A stretch of 10,974 nucleotides of DNA from Candidatus Segatella violae (GCA_002440225.1 DJSH01000081.1:16058-27031); one strand, 5' to 3'. Shown: positions 1 through 7,825, counted from the first letter of the stretch. The notes: generated by a model not told the origin, from the letters alone. Program-made: numbers and translations.

Positions 1-327
1 GTATAAACGCTGAGCCGCTTATACTTACTGGATATTCTCCATCCTTGTTTGCCGGCGAATGATTCTACCACCAAAGGGAGAATACCTCAGTATTGCAAGG
101 AAAGGCGAATAGTTGATGAGGGAGAAGGATAGGTCTCTTGCTGTTTTCGACGGTTAGTCGCAAGACCTTTTGACTGGAGTCAAAAGGTCTTGCGAGCCTA
201 GACACAAAGCCTTGCCACTTGGCTAATAAACCCTAAAGAAATAGTTCTTTGTCCTTAAACAACTGCCTCCGTATCCCTCAAGAACTATATACTTCTCCCT
301 CCTCACTTTATTGGCAAATATGCCATC
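1..327. other. Left-edge region without a recognisable gene, rich in inverted repeats
   Basis: No ORF of convincing length or composition is seen on either strand. The stretch contains several complementary arms: 26-30 with 88-92 and 33-40 with 77-84 (one hairpin with an internal loop); 114-127 with 292-305 (13 of 14 positions pair); and a perfect hairpin at 159-194, described separately. Such nesting suggests a structured RNA or the remains of a mobile element. I found no Bacteroidota-type promoter (TAnnTTTG) beside it on either strand and no match to tRNA, rRNA, tmRNA or group II intron domain V by eye. The function is unknown. Confidence 0.35.
159..194. repeat. Perfect 16-bp inverted repeat with a 4-base loop
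   Basis: The left arm CGCAAGACCTTTTGAC (159-174) and right arm GTCAAAAGGTCTTGCG (179-194) are exact reverse complements separated by TGGA. As RNA it would form a very stable hairpin from either strand. Neither side carries a run of T after the stem, so it is a poor intrinsic terminator. A partial third copy of the arm (GGTCTCTTGC, about 132-141) lies just upstream and could pair alternatively with the stem. Other possibilities are a protein-binding palindrome, a REP-like element or part of the structured RNA suggested by the outer arms at 114-127 and 292-305. Confidence 0.8.
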
Positions 328-498
328 ATGGGTAGGATTTGGCTTCGAGCCATGGTGGCACAAATGGCGGGCATCGACCAACATCTAAAAGCGATAGACA
401 ATATCAGTCTGCGAAGCCTGTGCCATACACTCACTCGACTCTTTGGCAGTCCTATCCATACCCAATACGGCAATCTCTACCAGTTGACAGAAGCATAA
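328..498 (+). CDS. Doubtful 56-residue ORF, possible gene remnant
   Basis: An ATG at 328 opens 56 codons ending with TAA at 496. The product starts MGRIWLRAMVAQMAG and ends YGNLYQLTEA; the composition is protein-like (mixed aliphatic, charged and polar residues, no long low-complexity runs), but I recognise no family. Another reading frame continues plausibly beyond it (residues like YRNYGKATDKEKF at about 515-555, ending at 578), so the two may be halves of one frameshifted gene. No promoter or ribosome binding site is evident. It could equally be chance. The only coding suggestion between 1 and 635. Confidence 0.2.
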   Translation: MGRIWLRAMVAQMAGIDQHLKAIDNISLRSLCHTLTRLFGSPIHTQYGNLYQLTEA

Positions 499-635
499 CC
501 ATTCTCATTTATCGTAACTATGGGAAAGCTACAGACAAAGAAAAGTTCATTCAGCAAAACTTCATGATTATCAAATGATTACGCGAAATACTGAAGGAAC
601 TTTCGTTTTACGATTCTTTTTATGATGGCATTCAA
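499..635. other. Intergenic stretch with no clear feature
   Basis: This lies between the doubtful ORF ending at 498 and the 3' end of the minus-strand HU-like gene. I see no clear intrinsic terminator for that gene, although the sequence after its stop codon is AT-rich and contains a run of five A on the minus strand. A short frame continues to a stop at 578 and may be a remnant. Confidence 0.3.
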
Positions 636-1298
636 TTACACCCCAATTCTGCGATAGATATAAGTAGCCCCCGCCTTATCGCGAGTCATCTTGGGGAATT
701 CCCCCTCACAATATCCATCAAGCACATGCCGTGCATGATAATCAGTAACCCCAGTCATCCGTCGGAAATCCTTGATTGTAATATACCCATGTTGCTTGCA
801 ATAATTGGTGATATCTACCAATTCCTTGGCAGCATCCTTGGCCGGGGCAGAGACTTTCCATCGATGCCGGCTACATCCACTATCATGATGTATCTTAAAC
901 TCCTTATTAAATTCCTTGGTAGTCCTCACCTCAAAGCCCAAGACTTTCACTTCATTGGCAGGAATGAGGTCGCCCTCATGATACACCTTGTGAAAGGTAT
1001 TGCCATGCTCATCCTCATGCTCCACGAAACCGAGTTTTGGGCGAATGATAAACATATCTCCTACCCTCACCTCGTTGCCATAACCAAGAGCCCAAAGTAC
1101 CTCGTCTTTGACAGCCTGCATGGCTGCAACAAACTGTGAGGGGGCCATTTGATGATCCTGACGCATCGCCACGGTCATCTTCTTGAAATCGAAGACATCA
1201 TTGCACACAAATTGTGGATGAATCAAATACTTACCAGTCTCATCCTTTATAGGAGAGCGGTGCTCGATATAATGTATCGGTCCTGTAGCTCTTGGCAT
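636..1298 (-). CDS. HU-like DNA-binding protein with C-terminal winged-helix-like region
   Basis: The 220-residue product is probably a chromosomal or regulatory DNA-binding protein. Residues 1 to about 130 resemble the HU/IHF-fold proteins of Bacteroidota: an N-terminal strand region, the helical stretch DFKKMTVAMRQDHQMAPSQF leading to an amphipathic helix, then a beta segment with GYGNEVRVGDMFIIRPKLGF, similar to the helix-turn-strand core of HU where subunits pair. Residues about 160 to 220 (DITNYCKQHGYITIKDFRRMTGVTDYHARHVL and following basic segment) look like a helix-turn-helix or winged helix. There is no signal peptide or membrane segment. The ATG at 1298 is favoured because a Bacteroidota promoter (1347-1378) ends about 50 bases upstream; no strong Shine-Dalgarno is seen. 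It lies downstream of the defence operon on the same strand but has its own promoter and is separated by a terminator, so a link to defence is not shown. It might bind its own palindromic promoter region. Confidence 0.75.
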   Translation of the reverse strand: MPRATGPIHYIEHRSPIKDETGKYLIHPQFVCNDVFDFKKMTVAMRQDHQMAPSQFVAAMQAVKDEVLWALGYGNEVRVGDMFIIRPKLGFVEHEDEHGNTFHKVYHEGDLIPANEVKVLGFEVRTTKEFNKEFKIHHDSGCSRHRWKVSAPAKDAAKELVDITNYCKQHGYITIKDFRRMTGVTDYHARHVLDGYCEGEFPKMTRDKAGATYIYRRIGV

Positions 1299-1346
1299 AG
1301 TTATTATATTTTAAAAGTTGTATGCACCATGATTGGTACACGATGG

Positions 1347-1378
1347 CAAAATTACGACTTTTATCCGAGACCACCAAA
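1347..1378 (-). promoter_or_regulatory. Promoter for the HU-like gene
   Basis: Reading the minus strand, TTTG (1378-1375) is followed by 20 bases and TAATTTTG (1354-1347). This fits the Bacteroidota sigma factor consensus TTTG, 19 to 21 bases, TAnnTTTG. Transcription would begin near 1340, giving a leader of about 40 bases before the ATG at 1298. The -7 box lies inside the left arm of a palindrome whose right arm forms the opposite promoter. Confidence 0.65.
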
Positions 1379-1395
1379 GTTTTTGACCACAAATG

Positions 1396-1427
1396 TTTGC
1401 ATATTCCAAATATTAGTCGTAATTTTG
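1396..1427 (+). promoter_or_regulatory. Mirror-image promoter reading right
   Basis: On the plus strand TTTG (1396-1399) is followed by 20 bases and TAATTTTG (1420-1427), the same layout and the same -7 sequence as the minus-strand promoter. The arms GCAAAATTACGACT (1346-1359) and AGTCGTAATTTTGC (1415-1428) are exact reverse complements. Transcription would start near 1434 and run into about 100 bases with no credible ORF before the end of the defence operon. Confidence 0.5.
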
Positions 1428-1433
1428 CAGAAA

Positions 1434-1580
1434 GACAACAATGAGGACTTCATCGTAGGTCAAACCATAGAGGTGATAGACGAGGAAGTCGAAGAATAAA
1501 AAAGCAAAAGACAAAACTCTTACTGAGTGCAATAAAAGATAAAGGTGGCGCATTCTCAAATGAGACGCGTCACCTTTATC
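1434..1580 (+). ncRNA. Candidate small RNA convergent with the defence operon end
   Basis: The rightward promoter at 1396-1427 has no gene in front of it: the first ATG (1441) gives five codons, and an open frame to 1499 lacks a proper start. The hairpin at 1538-1580, followed by TTCTTATAAC on the plus strand, could end the transcript, giving an RNA of roughly 150 bases. It would be antisense to the last codons and 3' end of the HerA-like gene. Only the promoter and hairpin support it; it may instead be the leftover promoter of a deleted gene. Confidence 0.25.
1531..1580 (-). terminator. Intrinsic terminator of the defence operon
   Basis: GATAAAGGTGACG (1580-1568, minus strand) pairs with CGCCACCTTTATC (1550-1538) through 13 positions, one of them a G:T pair, and the stem extends inward by short pairing. 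On the minus strand it is followed by TTTTATT (1537-1531). The 5' arm contains the last codons of the HerA-like gene, whose TGA (1558-1556) lies in the loop region, so translation and termination are tightly spaced. The stem could also work for convergent plus-strand transcription. Confidence 0.7.
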
Positions 1581-3139
1581 TTCTTATAACATTTGTTTCC
1601 GAGCCCCAGCTCTGCCAGGGTATTGTCCTTGATAATAAGTTCCCCTTTCTGCAATCCCGCTATCGCCGACTTGATTTCCTGGAAATCCTTGCCCGATACG
1701 CCGAAGAGGTCTTTCACCACACTGTCGGCTATCGTTTGCTGCTTCATGATGAGTGGATACTGTGCATTGGCGTAGAAGTCGAAGAACTTGCTCTTGAAGC
1801 TATCCATGTTTTGCGTGGCAAGGATGATGCTCAGTCCCTTGTTTCTGCCCACGGCTATCAGATTGCGGAGCGGCTGGTTGTTGAAGTCGAGCATGTAGTG
1901 CGCCTCGTCGATGATGGTGAAGTGGCGTATCTGCACATAGGCATCGCTCACCGCCTGTTTCGGCAACTGCTCATAGATGTTGTTGATCTTCGAAAGCACG
2001 AAATATACGATTGCCTTAGCGAGTGGTCCGTCCTTCGGAAAGGCTATCATGTTGACGATGAAGCATTCGTCCACCAAGTTCACCTCGTCTTTCTCGGCAA
2101 AGAGGTGGTTGCGGACCAACTGTTTCAAGACGGAGGTCACACTGTCGTCCTTGTCCGGGTTAGGCATCTTAGACTGATATTTTTTCAACAACAGTTCGAA
2201 AGTGATGGGCTTGCCAGCCATCTGCTTGTAAGCATCCACGATGGCTTCGCTCAGTCGATTGCTCATCGTGGCACTCACGCTTGCCCTGTCGATGGCACAG
2301 AGCGCCGAAGCCATTTCGGTGGAATAGAGATTGATTTCGCTGATGGTCTTGCCGGTGAAGTCCTTGAAGGGAGTGAATGGCAGTGGGTTCTGTGTAGGAT
2401 CCAAGAGACAGGAACTGTCCACGTCAAAATGCGCCAGCCAGTTGATGTTCGCAGGATCGGAGAATTCGCCCTTGTAGTCGAACAAGAGGAAGTTGACGGG
2501 ATAAGGGGTCTCCGTGGATAGGTTGCGAAACTGCTGAATCAACACAGCCAACAGATTGGTTTTTCCCGAACCAGTGGCTCCTGCCACCAATATCTGGGCA
2601 TTCGACACCGAGCGCCCATTGATGTTGAGCTTAGCCTCCATGTCCTCGCCATACTCTCCTATGAGCAACTCCAGTGCTGGGATGCCAATTCCTCCCCCTC
2701 GTCGGTTGCTCTCCGAGAAGAGGAAGGCATTTAGGTTCTCGTCTTCCGAGAGAAAAGCGATGCCTCGGTAGATTTCCTTGGCAACGATGCGCCCCACCAT
2801 GCTCGGGTTCTGCCAGTCCACCTCACAGTCCTTGTATCGCAATTTCAGCAAAGCCGAATAGAGCGATTTCTTGTTGTCCTTGGTAAAGAAACTTGGCATG
2901 ATGCGCTGTGATGATTTCGACATGACGATGGTACCAAGGTCATCCACGTTTCTCTTTTCGGATAGCGAAAGACTGGCTATCAAACTGATACGCATCACCT
3001 TGTTGATGGTCATCAGACAGTCTTTCTCCCCTGCCACTTGCCGGGAGAGATTCAGCCTTTTCTCCAGTTTCTCCTTCAGAGGAAGAATGGCATCCAGCAT
3101 TCCTTCCGCCTGTCGTATATTCTCTAATGCTACTTCCAT
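1556..3139 (-). CDS. HerA/FtsK-like ATPase with N-terminal DndE-like domain
   Basis: The 527-residue product is a DNA-translocating type P-loop ATPase of the HerA/DptH/VirB4 group. Visible motifs are the Walker A GATGSGKT (187-194), a hydrophobic strand with LLFDYKGEF (218-226), Walker B IIDEAH (409-414), a GRNKG arginine-finger-like segment (431-435) and ATQN sensor (441-444). Residues about 45 to 135 resemble the small DndE protein: a helix with ISLIASLSLSE, an intervening polar stretch, ALLKLRY, and IVAKEIYRGIAFL near the end, matching the usual order in DndE. No membrane segments are seen. It is the last gene of the operon, 50 bases after the DndD-like gene. In Dnd/Dpt systems HerA-like DptH belongs to the restriction branch; here it probably works on DNA with Res and the DndD-like protein. 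The ATPase call is firm; the DndE call is from memory of the family and needs a profile search. Confidence 0.85.
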   Translation of the reverse strand: MEVALENIRQAEGMLDAILPLKEKLEKRLNLSRQVAGEKDCLMTINKVMRISLIASLSLSEKRNVDDLGTIVMSKSSQRIMPSFFTKDNKKSLYSALLKLRYKDCEVDWQNPSMVGRIVAKEIYRGIAFLSEDENLNAFLFSESNRRGGGIGIPALELLIGEYGEDMEAKLNINGRSVSNAQILVAGATGSGKTNLLAVLIQQFRNLSTETPYPVNFLLFDYKGEFSDPANINWLAHFDVDSSCLLDPTQNPLPFTPFKDFTGKTISEINLYSTEMASALCAIDRASVSATMSNRLSEAIVDAYKQMAGKPITFELLLKKYQSKMPNPDKDDSVTSVLKQLVRNHLFAEKDEVNLVDECFIVNMIAFPKDGPLAKAIVYFVLSKINNIYEQLPKQAVSDAYVQIRHFTIIDEAHYMLDFNNQPLRNLIAVGRNKGLSIILATQNMDSFKSKFFDFYANAQYPLIMKQQTIADSVVKDLFGVSGKDFQEIKSAIAGLQKGELIIKDNTLAELGLGNKCYKKIKVTRLI

Positions 3140-3189
3140 AATAATCCTAAAGCTATTTTGTTCTTCACTCTTCGTTCCTCACTCTTTAC

Positions 3190-5181
3190 CTAAACGATTC
3201 CGAAATATCCTTCCTCCACAAACGTGCTCTGGCTCTCCACATCCCTTATCAGTGTATAAGAGCGAGAGATGAAAGGCTCCAGCTTCACGTAGTCCTTGTC
3301 CTTGCGAATCTCGGAGGTTGTGCAGAGCAAGATGGTCTGTTCAGCGAGCCCCGGGAAGTATTCTTCCATCAGCACATCGCGGCTTTCCTCGTCGAGCACA
3401 CCCATCACCGTGTCTATCATCACGGGTGGATTGTAGTCGCCCAAGTTGCGGAGCACCTTCAGCAATACTTGGATAAAGATTTGCTTGGATGCTGCATTGA
3501 GTTGGTTGAGCGAAATCTCATTGCCAGCCTTGTGGTAGAGACGGATGGTGAAGTTTTCCATCGAGTCGGACAGCTCCACTCGGGCGATGCAACCCTTGTA
3601 GGAAATCAAGAGTTTGTTGAGTTGTTGCTTCATGTCTTCCTCTATCTTCTCCTTCTTGCGCTTGAGCAAGGTGTCTGCCACGTCCTCGAAGAAAGGCTTC
3701 AACTTAACCAGCGTATCATACTTGATGTCAGGCTCTTGCTGTATCTGCACGTCATATTGGTGTATCTTCCTATCCAACTTCTCGATGCTTGTCTTTCGGT
3801 CGGTCTGTTCCTTCTTCAATGTATCCAAGTCACGGCTTGCCTCCTCGTAAGCCTTGATGATTTCCGTGTTGCCGCTCACCATGCTTCGGCGCAACAGGTC
3901 TATCTGGCTCAACTGGTTGTCATAGTTTTCCAACCGCTTCTCCAAGTCATAGCGGCTGTCGTTGAGCGCAATAAACTCGTTCACGGCATTGGCGTTCAGA
4001 AGGCTCTTCAAAGCCTCCAGCTCGCTGTCGTCCAAGAAGGCATAGTCATCCTTGCGCTGCAATGCCTCCTGCTGGCTTTGGAGATAAGCCACCACATCCT
4101 CGTTGTCAACCGTGTCTGGACAAAGCAACTTTGCCTTCAGGTAACCGAGAATCTTGGTGGTAACCTCTCGCATCTGCTCCACGGAGAGCACGCCCTCACG
4201 CTCCTGCTTCAAGGCATCTTTCTGTCGGATGATGCCATTCACCTCGTTGCTGATGCCTTGAGCCAACTTTGGGAAGAAGACGTTGATTTCCAAGGTATCC
4301 ACCACCTGCTTCAACTGGGCGTTGTATCGCTTCGAGAGCTCCTGGGTCTCTTTCACGTTCGCCTCCAGTGCCTGAATCTTGCGCTCGGTCTCGGCAGAGT
4401 CCTTGGCGCCCTCCTTTGCGGCATCATATTCCGCTTGGATGGATACCAGATACTTATACTTGTCGTCTTGCAACTTCAAGTTAGCCTCCTGTTCCTCCAA
4501 GAGCTTGTTGCGCTGCTCGCAAAGTCCATTGTATTCCTCCGCCTCCTTCTGCGCCTCCAGCCTACGAGCCGTCCATTCCTGTTGCAGATGCTCTGAGGCA
4601 TTCTTCAGTTGGAGATACTTGTTGAATCCCATCACGTTTTGGATATTGTCCTTGATGATTTGGGCGAAGACGTTCTCCTTCAGCAGTTCGCTCGACTGCA
4701 TGGCATCGAAGAGAAAATACTTCGAGAGCTCTTGCGGCAGGTTTGCCTTGATAATCTTGTTCACCTGTTGCTCGTTCTCAGCCCGCTGCTGCGGTGGCAT
4801 CGCTGTGCCATACACAAACTGCGTGCCGTTCATGTTGAGCATCACGCTCTCCACAGGCTTGTTGGCAGGGTTGAGCTTGTAAGTACGGCGAAGCTGATAC
4901 TGCTGCACGCTGCCTAGCACCATGCCCTCGAAGGTGAGTTCGATCATGATGGTAGGTTCCACCTTGCCAAGGGCTCCATTGTTCAACAGCTCATGGAAGT
5001 GAGCCTTGTCGGGAATCTTCAGTCCATAGAGCGCCCCGCAGATAGCCTCGAAGAGAGTGGTCTTTCCACCACCGTTCATGCCACCTATCAGGATGATGGG
5101 CTCGTCGGGCTTCACCGACAAGTCCAAGTCCAGGCTCAGATAAGTCTTGTAGTTCTGTATCTTAATTCGTCTGATAATCAT
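3190..5181 (-). CDS. DndD-like SMC/Rad50-type ATPase
   Basis: The 663-residue product has the layout of DndD: an N-terminal ATPase half, a long central helical region, and a C-terminal ATPase half. IGGMNGGGKTTLFEAI (32-47) is the Walker A region. YFLFDAMQS (155-163) follows, as in DndD and other RecF/Rad50 relatives. Residues about 195 to 520 are rich in E, K, Q and L and should form coiled coil; no CxxC zinc hook is seen. The signature region is degenerate (SLNQLNAASKQIF, 557-569, in place of LSGGQ). Walker B is PPVMIDTVMGVLDEES (585-600), with threonine after the aspartate and a GVLD D-loop, a form also used in DndD. LLCTTSE (618-624) ends the core. The start at 5181 lies 22 bases after the small protein's stop. 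In Dnd systems DndD helps DndCDE nick and modify DNA; with no dndC here, its partner is probably the DndE-like/HerA protein and the Mod-Res pair. Confidence 0.85.
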   Translation of the reverse strand: MIIRRIKIQNYKTYLSLDLDLSVKPDEPIILIGGMNGGGKTTLFEAICGALYGLKIPDKAHFHELLNNGALGKVEPTIMIELTFEGMVLGSVQQYQLRRTYKLNPANKPVESVMLNMNGTQFVYGTAMPPQQRAENEQQVNKIIKANLPQELSKYFLFDAMQSSELLKENVFAQIIKDNIQNVMGFNKYLQLKNASEHLQQEWTARRLEAQKEAEEYNGLCEQRNKLLEEQEANLKLQDDKYKYLVSIQAEYDAAKEGAKDSAETERKIQALEANVKETQELSKRYNAQLKQVVDTLEINVFFPKLAQGISNEVNGIIRQKDALKQEREGVLSVEQMREVTTKILGYLKAKLLCPDTVDNEDVVAYLQSQQEALQRKDDYAFLDDSELEALKSLLNANAVNEFIALNDSRYDLEKRLENYDNQLSQIDLLRRSMVSGNTEIIKAYEEASRDLDTLKKEQTDRKTSIEKLDRKIHQYDVQIQQEPDIKYDTLVKLKPFFEDVADTLLKRKKEKIEEDMKQQLNKLLISYKGCIARVELSDSMENFTIRLYHKAGNEISLNQLNAASKQIFIQVLLKVLRNLGDYNPPVMIDTVMGVLDEESRDVLMEEYFPGLAEQTILLCTTSEIRKDKDYVKLEPFISRSYTLIRDVESQSTFVEEGYFGIV

Positions 5182-5203
5182 CGTTCCAACGCATTTGAAT
5201 TTT

Positions 5204-5419
5204 TCACTTCAGGAGAGCGATCGCTTCAGCGACAATCTTCTCCGTATCCTCTTCGTTCATCTCTATCTTATCGACCTTGGCGGCATGATACTTGCGAAGG
5301 ATCTCCTCGCTCATCCAGCCGAAGTCTATCTCATGTTTCTCGCAGAGCGTCCTAATCAGTTCGAGGTCTTCCTTTCGGATGCCGTAGTGCAAGAATTTTC
5401 CGTCTAAACCTTTTGCCAT
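5204..5419 (-). CDS. Small operon protein, likely DNA modification system-associated
   Basis: The 71-residue product starts MAKGLDGKFLHYGIRKEDLE and contains WMSEEILRKYHAAKVDK, ending in an acidic and then helical tail (NEEDTEKIVAEAIALLK). It is predicted mostly helical and soluble, with no catalytic motif visible. From memory, proteins of this size and sequence type beside DndD-like and HerA-like ATPases are annotated as DNA modification system-associated small proteins; I could not check this. It lies 42 bases after res and 22 before the DndD-like gene, so it is co-transcribed and may be an adaptor between the Mod-Res half and the ATPase half. An AAGGTG lies about six bases before its ATG, which supports this start. 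It marks the point where base composition shifts from AT-richer (mod/res) to GC-richer (dndD/herA). Confidence 0.75.
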   Translation of the reverse strand: MAKGLDGKFLHYGIRKEDLELIRTLCEKHEIDFGWMSEEILRKYHAAKVDKIEMNEEDTEKIVAEAIALLK

Positions 5420-5461
5420 CGCTTACACCTTATTATTATATTATTATAGTTCCCAGTAGGG

Positions 5462-7825
5462 TTACTTGTATTTGTCTGGGAAGAAAGCATCCCAGCCACT
5501 CAAATCGGTTGTGTTCTCGATTGGAAGTGGAGAGTAGCACCAGTTACAATCTAACTTTCTAAAGATTATCACACCTCCCTTAAGATGCTGGTCTTTGTTT
5601 TCTTCATTAGCCATGTACTCCAATAAAGCATTGTGCTTTTGTACCCCATCTTGGTCGCTGCCAATCCCCTTTGTATCAAAAAGAAATATCTGTCCATTTT
5701 TCATGCGGATAACATAATCCACATAAAATAAAGATTTCTCACCCGAAGACTTAGTGTAAGGAACAGCATAGTGCTGCCTACCATCTTTTCCATTCTTGTA
5801 CCACCAGTCGATACAATCAGAGTACTCCTCCAAAAACGATTCAAAGTCATGCTCTTGGAAAGAAGCCTCATTTTCTTGAATATATGGCATCAAGGCATGA
5901 TTCTTGATAGAATCTCTCTCGGTATTGGCTGTTTCATTATACTCTCGTATCTCAGGCACATTCCAAGTATATTGCTTAAACGAACGCTCTTTGCGTTTTT
6001 TCTTACGCTCCTCTATAATCTTGGTATATTTCTCTATCGCACGGGCGATTATCTTTGCAAATTTACCTTTATTTCTATTATATAAGATGACACTTGGAGC
6101 CTCTGTTTCAAAGATCCCCAAGTACTCTCCCATCAATTCGTCCATATAGAAATGAAGCGTTTTGATAGCACCTTTCTCATACCCAGCGAGCAAGCCTTTG
6201 TAAAACTTATCTAGTTCAGTATTCTGTTCAGATAAGTTTCGGCTCAAAGAGATGCGTTTGTTCTCATCTACCATTGTGGTTCCCACTTCACCAGTAACTT
6301 CGACATCATGAAACATCTCAATCTTGATGGCATGACGGTCAAAACTAACATTATCTATTCGCTCAGCTTGCTTTCTGTTTTTCTCCACATCAACCATAAA
6401 CTTATCACCATTGCCCCCAGAGCCTTCTTCCTCAAAAGGATCGAAGATGTCAAGTTGGATAGGTTGTTTGAACCATGCGTTGTTGAAAGTCTCTATCAAT
6501 ACAGAATTGAAATCTGGTCCCAATCGGTTTCTGTCGGCACTGAGATATTGACTATACGTGGATGTCAAAGCCACATTGTTAAGATGCTCACGGCGATAAG
6601 AGAGCAAAGCTTTGGTAATGTAGCTCATATCTTCCGCAACGATTTCGATACGGTCACGGCTCAAGTTGGTATAAACCCATCCGTGGTTCAAGATGCCATC
6701 TGTATAATAATGCTGTTCCGGCATTCGCATGATTCTACCAACAGTCTGCGTACCAAACTCCGTGCTTTTGATGTCACGGAATATCAAAAGTACGGCAGCA
6801 CGAGGACAATCCCATCCCAAGGCGATAGCTTGTTTGAAAAGCAAAGCCTCTGTCAAGTTGTAGTTGTTCTCCAAACCCTCAAGATTTTGTTTATCCGTAG
6901 ATAGCCATATAGCCAACTTGCCATTCTCCACATTGATGTCATATTCTGCATCAAGCCTTGTCTTTACCATGTCAACGATAGCACGCTCGCCTTCATTCAA
7001 GGTCTCGGAATTATCATTTGGCAACTGGATGAGCAACAAAGGGTTGATTCTCACACCCTCTTTTTCGTATGCTTCCTTGAGCTCCTTTCGCTTAGCAATA
7101 GCCAAATCGAGCAAATAGGCATTCTCGCCCACCATCTCCACGTCTTCCTTTACATCGGCATTGATGGTGATTCCATCCTTTATCATCTCTTCCTTGATAA
7201 CATCCTCACGAGGCACAACATACAGGTCGTTTGCTGAAGCCAAGGATGATTTCAATGGTGTGGCAGAAATGCGTATTTCCACCTTTGGGTTCAGATTCTT
7301 CAAGACTTTTTCTGATTGCTTGGCATTCTTGCTACCAAACATATGCTCCTCGTCTATCACAACGATAAGTGGCAAATGACGCTCATCTTTTGTTCGTTGC
7401 ACGATGTCGTAGATGGAAGAAGAGTTCTCGGTATCTCTCACATACACATTCTTGTCGCTGCGAATACTCTCCCAGTTGACAAAGAATACTTCACCAGGCT
7501 TGATGTAACCATCCACAGAATGGTCAAGTTCATCATACATGACTGGTGTAAGTACATGTGTCTCTGAGAAATAATTCTTCATGCTCATATAACTTTGCTG
7601 ATGGAGTTTGTTTGGCGCAATCCAAATGATAGCCACCTCCTTGCCATCTTCTGCAAGTTGCGAAGTCAAGTCATCGAGCATCTTGCTCGACATCACAGTC
7701 TTACCAGAACCAGTTGGTGCCTTGAACACCAACTTTTTTCTATCGCCTTGTGCTTCAAGCAAGTTGATAGTTTTCTTGACCAAAGCTTCAACTGCTTCTA
7801 TCTGATATTTCTTTTCTTGTATCAT
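5462..7825 (-). CDS. Type III-like restriction subunit (helicase plus nuclease)
   Basis: The 787-residue product is a superfamily 2 DNA translocase joined to a nuclease-like end, matching type III Res subunits though shorter than EcoP15I-type Res (about 970). Motifs in order: YQIEAV Q-motif-like start (7-12), Walker A APTGSGKT (36-43), DEEH (158-161), SATP (187-190), GWDCPRA (337-343) and QTVGRIMR (360-367, the QxxGRxxR motif VI). After a variable middle, FYVDYVIRMKNGQIFLFDTKG (from 700) gives D703, D717 and K719, the pattern of a PD-(D/E)xK nuclease. ATP-driven movement and cutting of unmodified DNA is the expected role, together with Mod. The ATG overlaps the mod stop as ATGA and is preceded by a strong AGGAGGT five bases upstream, which fixes this start. 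No frameshift or missing motif is seen. Confidence 0.88.
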   Translation of the reverse strand: MIQEKKYQIEAVEALVKKTINLLEAQGDRKKLVFKAPTGSGKTVMSSKMLDDLTSQLAEDGKEVAIIWIAPNKLHQQSYMSMKNYFSETHVLTPVMYDELDHSVDGYIKPGEVFFVNWESIRSDKNVYVRDTENSSSIYDIVQRTKDERHLPLIVVIDEEHMFGSKNAKQSEKVLKNLNPKVEIRISATPLKSSLASANDLYVVPREDVIKEEMIKDGITINADVKEDVEMVGENAYLLDLAIAKRKELKEAYEKEGVRINPLLLIQLPNDNSETLNEGERAIVDMVKTRLDAEYDINVENGKLAIWLSTDKQNLEGLENNYNLTEALLFKQAIALGWDCPRAAVLLIFRDIKSTEFGTQTVGRIMRMPEQHYYTDGILNHGWVYTNLSRDRIEIVAEDMSYITKALLSYRREHLNNVALTSTYSQYLSADRNRLGPDFNSVLIETFNNAWFKQPIQLDIFDPFEEEGSGGNGDKFMVDVEKNRKQAERIDNVSFDRHAIKIEMFHDVEVTGEVGTTMVDENKRISLSRNLSEQNTELDKFYKGLLAGYEKGAIKTLHFYMDELMGEYLGIFETEAPSVILYNRNKGKFAKIIARAIEKYTKIIEERKKKRKERSFKQYTWNVPEIREYNETANTERDSIKNHALMPYIQENEASFQEHDFESFLEEYSDCIDWWYKNGKDGRQHYAVPYTKSSGEKSLFYVDYVIRMKNGQIFLFDTKGIGSDQDGVQKHNALLEYMANEENKDQHLKGGVIIFRKLDCNWCYSPLPIENTTDLSGWDAFFPDKYK

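Noticed and set aside
1..116. C-terminal fragment of a gene from the left edge (frames reading GYSPSLFAGE or RYSPFGGR)
   Set aside because: Short frames are open on both strands with stops at similar places; nothing decides between them and no family is recognised.
726..1139. 137-codon plus-strand frame opposite the HU-like gene
   Set aside because: Shadow of the minus-strand gene, which has a promoter and recognisable domains.
1736..2521. 261-codon open frame on the plus strand
   Set aside because: Antisense to the HerA-like gene, whose Walker motifs prove the other strand is coding; valine- and histidine-rich shadow composition.
3469..4596. 375-codon open frame on the plus strand, rich in leucine and glutamine
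   Set aside because: It is antisense to the coiled-coil part of the DndD-like gene; the complementary reading of E/K/Q-rich helices easily gives such long open frames. It has no promoter or domain.
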